This document shows, piece by piece, positions 1-5,004 of a DNA stretch of 16,241 bases (the first letter of the stretch is position 1; each line of letters opens with the position of its first letter). The DNA is from CAKSQF01 sp051867925. GTDB taxonomy: Bacteria; Bacillota; Clostridia; Oscillospirales; CAG-272. The stretch covers positions 1-16,241 of the forward strand of contig JBJDZI010000044.1 of the NCBI GenBank assembly GCA_051867925.1. The letters are read 5' to 3'. Made by a program: the position numbers and the translations under genes. A model generated the notes under the pieces. It saw only the letters and a program-made list of their open reading frames with translations, was not told the DNA's origin and ran no database searches.

Positions 1-82
1 CATATCTTTTTGCTTTTTTCATCTTTTTGGCTCATATCTATTTACAACACAGAGATTTTTTTGAAAAAATCTTCATCCCCTA

Positions 83-111
83 TTGACAAATCCGCTTTAG
101 TGTGCTATAAT
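83..111 (+). promoter_or_regulatory. SigA-type promoter of the T-box/trpB unit
   Basis: TTGACA at 83-88 and TATAAT at 106-111 are both perfect consensus hexamers with a 17-base spacer. A TGC triplet directly before the -10 makes it an extended -10 promoter. Transcription would start near 118, just ahead of the T-box Stem I. An AT-only inverted repeat lies just upstream (53-61 with 64-72); it could be an A/T-rich UP-like region or the end of an upstream unit. Confidence 0.88.
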
Positions 112-120
112 GGCAACAAT

Positions 121-425
121 CAATCAAAAACCGTTGAAGCGAAGGTAAAAACAGTCACGCTCCCACAGAGAGTCCGCGGTGCTGAGATGCGGACGGTACG
201 CAAGCTGTAGAAATGGATCGCTGAGGGCGCAGTCAACGGCAGAGCGGGATGATCCCTTGCAATGCTCAGTATCTGCGACGGCTGACCGCCGTCATCCGGT
301 CGGGAATATCATCGTATTCCGTAAGCGGCGGCGCGCGCGTTCGCACCGCAATTCAAGGTGGCACCGCGGATAAGTATTTATTCGTCCTTGACAGAAAGTA
401 CACTTCTGTCAGGGACGTTTTGTTT
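121..425 (+). promoter_or_regulatory. T-box riboswitch, tryptophan-type, with terminator
   Basis: This leader senses uncharged tRNA and opens transcription of trpB when charged tRNA-Trp is scarce. The 15-base T-box AAGGTGGCACCGCGG is at 355-369. The apical part of Stem I is visible: an AGAGA bulge (167-171) and a GTCCGC/GCGGAC stem (172-177 with 189-194) around the GGTGCTGAGAT loop. In the specifier region GTAGAAATGGA, the codon TGG (Trp) falls at 214-216 and is followed by a purine. A Stem III-like hairpin (303-308 with 315-320) sits between. AAGG (355-358) can pair with CCTT (386-389) to form the antiterminator, which competes with the terminator hairpin at 383-417. The Trp assignment rests on the codon position and on the trpB gene downstream; the full Stem I fold was not computed. 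Confidence 0.92.
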
Positions 426-427
426 TT
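383..427 (+). terminator. T-box regulated intrinsic terminator
   Basis: A 14-bp stem pairs 383-396 with 404-417 around a 7-base loop, with one G-U pair (388/412). A T-rich run follows (TTTTGTTTTT from 418). The 5' arm includes the CCTT that pairs with the T-box in the antiterminated state, so the two structures exclude each other. Confidence 0.9.
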
Positions 428-456
428 GGACAGAAGATCGCATTTGGGAGGAAATT

Positions 457-528
457 ATGTTTTTGCTGACCACACGATGGCGAGGCTCAGTCTGCCCCTC
501 ACTCATTCACCAACCATTAAAAAATTGA
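457..528 (+). CDS. candidate 23-codon small ORF between the T-box and trpB
   Basis: An ATG at 457 follows a strong Shine-Dalgarno (GGGAGG at 446-451, 5-base spacing) and reads 23 codons to TGA at 526-528, 22 bases before trpB. The peptide starts MFLLTTRW and holds one Trp (codon 8). Its ribosome site is a near copy of the trpB one: both contain GGAGGAAATTA. It is not a recognised protein. It could be a leader peptide that couples translation to trpB, or a leftover of a duplicated or deleted gene start. Evidence is limited to the ribosome site and position. Confidence 0.4.
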   Translation: MFLLTTRWRGSVCPSLIHQPLKN

Positions 529-550
529 AACAGTTTCGGAGGAAATTACC

Positions 551-1768
551 ATGAAATATAATAATGTTGATTTTGACACCTACTTGAAAAACTACCCCGA
601 CGAAAAGGGCTATTTCGGCAAATACGGCGGCTCCTACATTCCCGACAATCTGCAAAAAGCAATGGACGAGATCACCGAAGCCTACTTCACCATCTGCAAA
701 TCCCGTAAATTCATCGACGAACTGCGCCGCATCCGCCGCGAGTTTCAAGGGCGTCCCACTCCCATCTCCCATCTGGAGCGGCTGTCGGGCAAACTGGGCA
801 ATGTCCAGCTTTACGTCAAGCGCGAGGATCTGAACCACACCGGCGCTCACAAGCTCAACCATTGCATGGGTGAGGCACTGCTGGCGAAGTATATGGGCAA
901 GAAGAAGGTCATCGCCGAGACGGGTGCCGGTCAGCACGGCGTAGCACTGGCTACCGCCGCCGCTTACTTCGGTCTGGAGTGCGACATTTATATGGGCGCG
1001 GTGGACATCAAGAAACAAGCCCCCAACGTCGCCCGCATGAAGATTCTGGGTGCCAACGTGGTAGAGGTCACCCACGGTCTGGCAACGCTGAAGGAAGCGG
1101 TAGATGCCGCTTTTGAAGCCTACACCAAGGAATACAAGGACGCCATCTACTGCATCGGCTCTGTGGTTGGTCCTCATCCCTTCCCCATGATGGTGCGCGA
1201 CTTCCAGAGCGTGGTGGGCATCGAAGCCCGCGAGCAGTTCACCCAAATGACCGGTGAACTGCCCGATGCCATCGTGGCTTGCGTGGGCGGCGGCTCCAAC
1301 GCGGCAGGCTTCTTCTCGGGATTTTTGAACGATCCCGTGGACATCTACGGCGTCGAACCTCTGGGCAGAGGTACTGCGCTGGGCGATCACGCTGCCAGCC
1401 TGACCTACGGCACCGAGGGCGTGATGCACGGCTTCAACTCCATCATGCTGAAGGATGAAAACGGCGATCCCGCCCCCGTTTACTCGGTGGCAAGCGGTCT
1501 GGATTATCCCTCTTCGGGTCCCGAGCACGCATTCCTGCACGATCTGGGCAGAGTCAAGTACGACGTGGTGGGCGACGACGAGACCATCAACGCCTTCTTT
1601 GCGCTGTCGCGACTGGAGGGCATCATCCCCGCCATCGAAAGCTCCCACGCCGTAGCATACGGCATGAAGCTGGCAAAAGAGATGAAGAAGGGCTCCATCC
1701 TCATCAACCTCTCGGGCAGAGGCGACAAGGACATGGACTACGTCATCGAAAAGTTCGGCATCCGATAA
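551..1768 (+). CDS. trpB: tryptophan synthase beta chain, stand-alone
   Basis: This PLP enzyme condenses indole with L-serine to give L-tryptophan in the cytoplasm, normally as an alpha2-beta2 complex with TrpA. The 405-residue length fits the TrpB1 class (about 390-400). Visible landmarks are the PLP lysine K101 in HTGAHKLNH, ETGAGQHG (123-130) with the catalytic Glu 123, the phosphate-binding GGGSN (246-250), SGLDYPSSGPEHA (315-327) and the C-terminal SGRGDKD (388-394). HKLNH differs from the usual HKINN next to the Schiff-base lysine. GGAGG at 538-542 sets the start. The gene is controlled by the upstream Trp T-box. No trpA, trpC, trpD or trpE is present, and the next gene runs in the opposite direction, so it is transcribed alone. 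It may salvage indole or work with a TrpA encoded elsewhere. Confidence 0.93.
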   Translation: MKYNNVDFDTYLKNYPDEKGYFGKYGGSYIPDNLQKAMDEITEAYFTICKSRKFIDELRRIRREFQGRPTPISHLERLSGKLGNVQLYVKREDLNHTGAHKLNHCMGEALLAKYMGKKKVIAETGAGQHGVALATAAAYFGLECDIYMGAVDIKKQAPNVARMKILGANVVEVTHGLATLKEAVDAAFEAYTKEYKDAIYCIGSVVGPHPFPMMVRDFQSVVGIEAREQFTQMTGELPDAIVACVGGGSNAAGFFSGFLNDPVDIYGVEPLGRGTALGDHAASLTYGTEGVMHGFNSIMLKDENGDPAPVYSVASGLDYPSSGPEHAFLHDLGRVKYDVVGDDETINAFFALSRLEGIIPAIESSHAVAYGMKLAKEMKKGSILINLSGRGDKDMDYVIEKFGIR

Positions 1769-1793
1769 ATTCGCGGGCTGAAGAAGCTCCCCC

Positions 1794-1834
1794 AAAAAGC
1801 AGAGGCAATGACCACACGGTCATTGCCTCTGCTT
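1794..1834. terminator. bidirectional intrinsic terminator between trpB and the lipoprotein gene
   Basis: A perfect 16-bp stem pairs 1798-1813 with 1818-1833 around an ACAC loop. Read on the minus strand it ends in a TTTTT run (AAAAA at 1794-1798), so it is a strong terminator for the lipoprotein gene. On the plus strand only TT follows, so it is a weaker terminator for trpB. The genes converge on it. Confidence 0.88.
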
Positions 1835-1860
1835 GGATTCAGATATTCCGTTTTGCAAAA

Positions 1861-2655
1861 TTATAAACCACTCAAACCGCCGGTCATATCGGTATAGCTG
1901 TCCGCATCTGCAGGCGCGGTGATCTCGCCGACGCCGCCGATGGAAACGGTGGAAACAGTGTGGTACTCCGCGGATGCCTCTACACCCTGCATGGTGAAGC
2001 TTGCGGAGAAATCGGTGACGATGCTGTCGATCTCACCTTTGTCGTTGAAATACACGGTGTAAGAAACATCGCCGATCTTCATTTCATCCACCATGTCTTC
2101 CATGGAGCCCAGCGCATTATCCACCAGCCCCAGATATTCTTCGCCTTTGATGACAAATTTCAGACACTGCTTGCCGTCTTCGGTGACGAACTTCTGATCC
2201 TTGAATAATTCCTCGGGAAGCTCCATAAGGGATGCCGCACCGGAAGACTGCATCTGCTCCATATATTCGTCCAAAGACATGGTGACTTTGTATTTGAAGT
2301 CCATGGCGGAGGAATAGAGTACGCCGTTCACGTACCAAGTTTCGATGTCCAGAAAGTCAGAGGAGATCTTGCAGTAGGCATTCTCGCCCTTTACCTGCTG
2401 TATAATATTCTGATGGGTGTTCTGGTTCGTGATCTCACCGTTGCCGGTTATCTTCATCTTGATGTCCTGCACGGAGTTCATCTCGTAACCGGCGGCAGTA
2501 TTGATGGCTTTCAGCGATGCGGCGTAAGCCTCTGCGGGAGTCTTGCCGTCCAGCGTCGGACTTTGCTGAAGATCGTCCGAGCAGGCGGTCATGCTGCCTG
2601 CAAGCAGGGACAGCGACAGAACGGCGGTTAGCAATAAAGAAATACGCTTTTTCAT
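1861..2655 (-). CDS. putative lipoprotein of unknown function
   Basis: This 264-residue exported protein starts MKKR, has a hydrophobic h-region (residues 5-20) and a lipobox-like MTAC with the lipidated Cys at 25. The mature part is rich in Asp, Glu, Ser and Thr, with alternating beta-type segments such as TWYVNGVLYS, DGKQCLKFVIKGEEYLG and VSYTVYFNDKGEID. This recalls the LolA/LppX-like lipoproteins (for example DUF6612 proteins) of Firmicutes, but I cannot assign a family firmly. The start at 2655 is preferred over the upstream ATG at 2691 because AAAGGATG lies before 2655 and the 2691 ATG overlaps the -10 box. It is monocistronic, convergent with trpB and divergent from mntP. Its promoter has a palindromic spacer. 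Confidence 0.8.
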   Translation of the reverse strand: MKKRISLLLTAVLSLSLLAGSMTACSDDLQQSPTLDGKTPAEAYAASLKAINTAAGYEMNSVQDIKMKITGNGEITNQNTHQNIIQQVKGENAYCKISSDFLDIETWYVNGVLYSSAMDFKYKVTMSLDEYMEQMQSSGAASLMELPEELFKDQKFVTEDGKQCLKFVIKGEEYLGLVDNALGSMEDMVDEMKIGDVSYTVYFNDKGEIDSIVTDFSASFTMQGVEASAEYHTVSTVSIGGVGEITAPADADSYTDMTGGLSGL

Positions 2656-2689
2656 GGGGATCATCCTTTCGAAATCATAGATTACCTTC

Positions 2690-2717
2690 ATTATAATCCG
2701 AATTCGGATTTTGTCAA
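2690..2717 (-). promoter_or_regulatory. promoter of the lipoprotein gene with a palindromic spacer
   Basis: On the minus strand TTGACA (2717-2712) and TATAAT (2695-2690) are perfect hexamers with a 16-base spacer. The 16-bp sequence AATCCGAATTCGGATT (2695-2710) is a perfect palindrome that fills the spacer and touches the -10. Its position suggests an operator for a dimeric repressor. Seen: hexamers and palindrome. Inferred: repression. Confidence 0.82.
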
Positions 2718-2795
2718 GGGATGAGCGGAGCTTTATGATTTCTATACATCATCTTTTCTCTGAAATTCACGTCTTCCCCGCCGACTTTTTTAGTC

Positions 2796-2824
2796 TTGAC
2801 AAACCTTTGCGTCCGTGCTACAAT
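2796..2824 (+). promoter_or_regulatory. SigA-type promoter of mntP-gluQ
   Basis: TTGACA (2796-2801) and TACAAT (2819-2824) are separated by 17 bases, with TGC directly before the -10. Transcription would start near 2831, at the edge of the 15-bp tandem repeat. No yybP-ykoY manganese riboswitch, common before mntP genes, is seen in the short leader. Confidence 0.85.
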
Positions 2825-2831
2825 AAATTAT

Positions 2832-2861
2832 TATATACATTTCGTATATATACATTTCGTA
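2832..2861 (+). repeat. perfect 15-bp tandem repeat at the mntP transcription start
   Basis: TATATACATTTCGTA occurs twice head to tail (2832-2846 and 2847-2861), followed by a partial TTTCG. Each unit has a short dyad ATAC...GTAT around ATTTC. The pair covers about +1 to +31 of the mRNA, just before the GGAGG of mntP (2866-2870). It could be two operator half-sites or a slipped duplication. Confidence 0.75.
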
Positions 2862-2875
2862 TTTCGGAGGTTCTG

Positions 2876-3439
2876 ATGGGAATTGTCGAACTGATTTTGC
2901 TGGCGGTGGGGCTGTCCATGGATGCCTGCGCCGTGTCAATCTGCAAAGGACTTGCTCTGCGCAAGGTAAACGTCAGACAAATGGCAACCGTGGGACTGTG
3001 GTTTGGCGGATTTCAGGCGCTGATGCCGCTGATCGGCTATCTGCTGGCATCCCTGTTTGCCGATTTCATCCGCTCGGTGGATCATTGGGTGGCGTTCGCC
3101 CTGCTGGCGATCATCGGCATCAATATGATCCGCGAAGCCCTCTCCAAAGAGGAAGAGGAAGCCGATCCTTCCCTCGGCTTCAAGACCATGCTGGTCATGG
3201 CAATCGCCACCAGCATCGACGCCATGGCGGTGGGCATCTCCTTCGCTTTTTTGAACGTGCAGATCATCCCTGCCGTTTCGCTGATCGGCGTGATCACCTT
3301 TGCTCTCTCCGTAGCGGGCGTAAAATTGGGCGCTGTTTTCGGAGATCGCTTTAAGTCGAGAGCCGAACTTGCAGGCGGCGTAATCCTGATCGCGCTGGGG
3401 CTGAAGATCTTCATCGAACATCAATTTTTTGGAGGCTAA
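2876..3439 (+). CDS. mntP: manganese efflux pump MntP
   Basis: This inner-membrane exporter removes excess Mn(II). The 187-residue product has the expected six hydrophobic segments. It also has the family's internal repeat, with the metal-binding acidic motifs SMDACAVS (D16) and SIDAMAVG (D115) in helices 1 and 4. A cytoplasmic acidic loop KEEEEAD lies at about residues 91-97. The length matches E. coli MntP (188). The start at 2876 is set by CGGAGG at 2865-2870; an upstream ATG at 2711 would precede the promoter and is rejected. It is the first gene of an operon with gluQ, whose ribosome site lies in the last codons of mntP. Regulation may involve the tandem repeat in the leader. Confidence 0.92.
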   Translation: MGIVELILLAVGLSMDACAVSICKGLALRKVNVRQMATVGLWFGGFQALMPLIGYLLASLFADFIRSVDHWVAFALLAIIGINMIREALSKEEEEADPSLGFKTMLVMAIATSIDAMAVGISFAFLNVQIIPAVSLIGVITFALSVAGVKLGAVFGDRFKSRAELAGGVILIALGLKIFIEHQFFGG

Positions 3440-3442
3440 CCC

Positions 3443-4387
3443 ATGATCGGTCGTTTTGCGCCTACGCCAAGCGGACGAATGCATCTGGGCAATCTCTACT
3501 GCGCCCTGATGGCATGGCTCTCCGCCCGCTCTCAGGGCGGTTCCTTTATCGTCCGCATTGAAGATCTGGATGCAGGACGTTGCCGCTTTGCGCCGCACAT
3601 CCCACAGGTCTTCGACGATCTTCGCTGGCTGGGGATCGACTGGGATGCGGGGGAAGATTCCGCCTCTTTTCAGTCAAACAGAAGTGGGGTTTATGAGGAA
3701 TATTTCGAGAAATTGAAGCAATCGGCGGAAATCTATCCCTGCTACTGTTCCCGCGCCGAACTGCACGCCGCATCGGCGCCCCACCTTGCCGACGGGCAGC
3801 CCCTCTACGACGGGCGTTGCTACCGCACGTGGAAGGCAGAGGCAAACACCGGCTTGCCCCTGCCCGCAGGTCGCAGTCCTGCAGGTCGCAGTCCTGCATG
3901 GCGCATTCATCTGCCCGACGAGGAGGTTGCCTTCACCGACCTTGTGATGGGCGAGTATCGGGAGCAGCTTGCCACCGAATGCGGCGACTTCATTCTGCGC
4001 CGCTCGGACGGGGTGTACGCATACCAGCTTGCGGTGGTGGTAGACGACGCCCTGTCGGGGGTGACCGAGGTGGTACGGGGGAGCGATCTGCTCTCCTCCA
4101 CCCCGCGGCAGATCTATCTGCATCGGCTGTGGGGCTTCCCCAAGCCCACTTATGCTCACCTTCCGCTATTGGTGGGAGCGGACGGGCATCGCCTCGCCAA
4201 ACGGCTGGGCGATCTGGACACGGGAATGCTCCGTGAGATGACCACCGCCCCCGAGCTGATCGGCAAATTGGCGGCATCCCTCCACCTGATCGACCGCCCC
4301 GAGCCGCTGACCGCCCGGGAGCTGATCGCCCACTTTCGCTGGGACGCGATCCCAAAAAGCAACGTGCGGAGCGTAGTGGGGGAATAA
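3443..4387 (+). CDS. gluQ: glutamyl-Q tRNA(Asp) synthetase
   Basis: GluQ-RS, a truncated glutamyl-tRNA synthetase without anticodon-binding domain, activates glutamate and puts it on the queuosine base of tRNA(Asp). The 314 residues fit the family (about 290-310) rather than full GluRS (about 470-500). Seen: the class I motif PTPSGRMHLGN (7-17), RIEDLD (38-43), zinc ligands C100, C102, Y122 and C126 (PCYCSR ... YDGRC), and the KMSKS-like HRLAKRLGD (249-257). The start follows mntP's stop by 3 bases with GGAGG at 3431-3435. An in-frame 15-bp tandem duplication repeats AGRSP at about 142-151, in the variable insertion after the zinc region. A full-length GluRS is unlikely because the C-terminal half is missing. 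Confidence 0.9.
   Translation: MIGRFAPTPSGRMHLGNLYCALMAWLSARSQGGSFIVRIEDLDAGRCRFAPHIPQVFDDLRWLGIDWDAGEDSASFQSNRSGVYEEYFEKLKQSAEIYPCYCSRAELHAASAPHLADGQPLYDGRCYRTWKAEANTGLPLPAGRSPAGRSPAWRIHLPDEEVAFTDLVMGEYREQLATECGDFILRRSDGVYAYQLAVVVDDALSGVTEVVRGSDLLSSTPRQIYLHRLWGFPKPTYAHLPLLVGADGHRLAKRLGDLDTGMLREMTTAPELIGKLAASLHLIDRPEPLTARELIAHFRWDAIPKSNVRSVVGE
3866..3898 (+). repeat. in-frame 15-bp tandem duplication inside gluQ
   Basis: GCAGGTCGCAGTCCT occurs at 3866-3880 and again at 3881-3895, followed by GCA. It encodes AGRSP twice in a loop region, so the frame is kept. It is probably a recent slippage event because the two units are identical. Confidence 0.85.
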
Positions 4388-4438
4388 GCCGCACCCGACG
4401 GTTCAAGCAGGGCGATTTGATGTCTGCGGCAAAAAAAC
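4388..4438. other. gluQ downstream spacer before repeat copy 1
   Basis: Directly after the gluQ stop, GCCGCA (4388-4393) can pair with TGCGGC (4425-4430) across 31 bases, followed by seven A residues. With no T run on the plus strand it is not a proper terminator for gluQ. On the minus strand the T run would precede, not follow, the stem. No gene is seen. Confidence 0.4.
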
Positions 4439-4493
4439 AAACGCCCGCTCCCCAAGCCGCACAAACGTCTTCGGCTTGGTGTCGCTATACAAA

Positions 4494-4556
4494 CCCACGA
4501 ACACAGCCCACGACTCGGAGCGAAAGGGTACACCCCTTTGAACAGACCTCACCGAG
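4494..4556 (+). repeat. conserved 63-base block, copy 1 (possible structured RNA)
   Basis: It differs from 7256-7318 at 2 of 63 positions. CTCGG near its middle can close with CCGAG at the 3' end around an inner hairpin AAAGGG/CCCTTT. In the other copy the inner stem has one A-U to G-U change. Whether it is transcribed is unknown. Confidence 0.6.
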
Positions 4557-4601
4557 GAGAGGACAGAAACGGCTATTCCCATGAGGGAAGTGGATGGGAT
4601 T

Positions 4602-4640
4602 CTCAGGGAAGGCGAAACCTGCGGTTTCGCCTTCCCTGAG
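4602..4640. repeat. perfect 18-bp hairpin (module F) in copy 1
   Basis: The arms at 4602-4619 and 4623-4640 are perfectly complementary around the 3-base loop TGC. The counterpart in copy 2 (7464-7499) keeps GAAACC/GGTTTC at the tip and a GC-rich base, with different sequence and small bulges in between. No T run follows, so it is not a classical terminator. Confidence 0.85.
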
Positions 4641-4715
4641 CAGTTCTTTGCGCCACTTTCTTTCTGCAAAGAAAGTGGCATCCAAAACGGGCTTCATATT
4701 CCGCTCCCAAGGCGC
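4641..4715 (+). repeat. 75-base block with 12-bp hairpin (module G), copy 1
   Basis: The block matches 7501-7575 except at 2 positions. It includes a perfect 12-bp stem GCCACTTTCTTT/AAAGAAAGTGGC (4652-4663 with 4668-4679) and loop CTGC. The flanks are as well conserved as the stem. Confidence 0.85.
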
Positions 4716-4756
4716 GCCGATAGAGTTTTTCTTTTACGATCATCCTTCGTCTATTC

Positions 4757-4807
4757 GGAGGGAAGGGGAAAACCATCTCAGACGCCGAAGTTTTTCCCCT
4801 TCCCTCC
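4757..4807. repeat. purine/pyrimidine inverted repeat (module C), copy 1
   Basis: The all-purine arm at 4757-4772 pairs perfectly with the all-pyrimidine arm at 4792-4807 (16 bp). The 19-base loop carries the conserved core CCATCTCAGACGCCGAAG. The same core occurs at 7691-7708 and, in variant form, twice in copy 3. Confidence 0.85.
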
Positions 4808-4808
4808 C

Positions 4809-4833
4809 GCAGCCACCGCTTCGCGGTTGCTGC
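4809..4833. repeat. 25-base hairpin family member 1
   Basis: The outer 5-bp stem is GCAGC/GCTGC, followed by a C.T mismatch. The inner 5-bp stem is ACCGC/GCGGT and the loop is TTC. It has the same 5-1-5-3-5-1-5 layout as four other sites in the window. Confidence 0.8.
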
Positions 4834-4965
4834 TCCCTCCTTGCCTCTTTCCTTGGCTCGGCAGTTCTGAGCCTTTCCTTGACTCCGCCCCATTCTTCAC
4901 TTGGTTTTCACACAAAAATCACTTCTCTTCACCCATCCCGACCGTTCTTTTTCAAAATTTCGGTG

Positions 4966-4971
4966 TATACT
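4966..4971 (+). promoter_or_regulatory. possible -10 box for the beta-helix lipoprotein gene
   Basis: TATACT lies 33 bases before the start codon, but no good -35 is found 15-19 bases upstream. Unlike the other promoters in this window the unit has no clear TTGACA, so expression may need an activator or come from read-through across repeat copy 1. Confidence 0.35.
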
Positions 4972-5004
4972 ATGCTCATCAAACTCCAAAGGAGCGAAAG
5001 ACCG

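Larger units (their letters stand above)
4439..4877 (+). repeat. modular hairpin repeat, copy 1
   Basis: This non-coding stretch shares ordered blocks with copy 2. A CCAAGCCG/CGGCTTGG hairpin (4452-4459, 4472-4479) is followed by a 63-base block (4494-4556, 61/63 identical). Next come a perfect 18-bp hairpin (4602-4640), a 75-base block (4641-4715, 73/75 identical) and a 16-bp purine/pyrimidine inverted repeat (4757-4807). A 70-base block (4808-4877, 67/70 identical) ends it. The sequence between blocks is not shared. No open frame with a ribosome site fits it, and the similarity is in stems and loops alike. It ends about 130 bases before the beta-helix lipoprotein start. Confidence 0.85.

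Noticed and set aside
53..72. A/T-only inverted repeat near the left edge
   Set aside because: Nine weak pairs without GC and no visible upstream gene; it cannot be called a terminator.
503..1795. Long open frame on the minus strand opposite trpB (430 codons)
   Set aside because: It is the mirror frame of a clear trpB, has no ribosome site or recognisable protein, and runs into the trpB leader. Similar long minus-strand frames opposite 5005-7038, 7946-10105 and 15123-16109 were rejected for the same reason.
2718..2875. yybP-ykoY manganese riboswitch before mntP
   Set aside because: The leader after the promoter is only about 45 bases and mostly a tandem repeat; no riboswitch core is present.
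3443..4387. Full glutamyl-tRNA synthetase (gltX)
   Set aside because: The anticodon-binding half is absent and the zinc site and length fit GluQ-RS.
4594..5004. Extra 137 N-terminal residues for the beta-helix lipoprotein
   Set aside because: They are encoded by repeat copy 1, precede the signal peptide and have no ribosome site; the ATG at 5005 has AAAGGAG and opens a proper lipoprotein signal.
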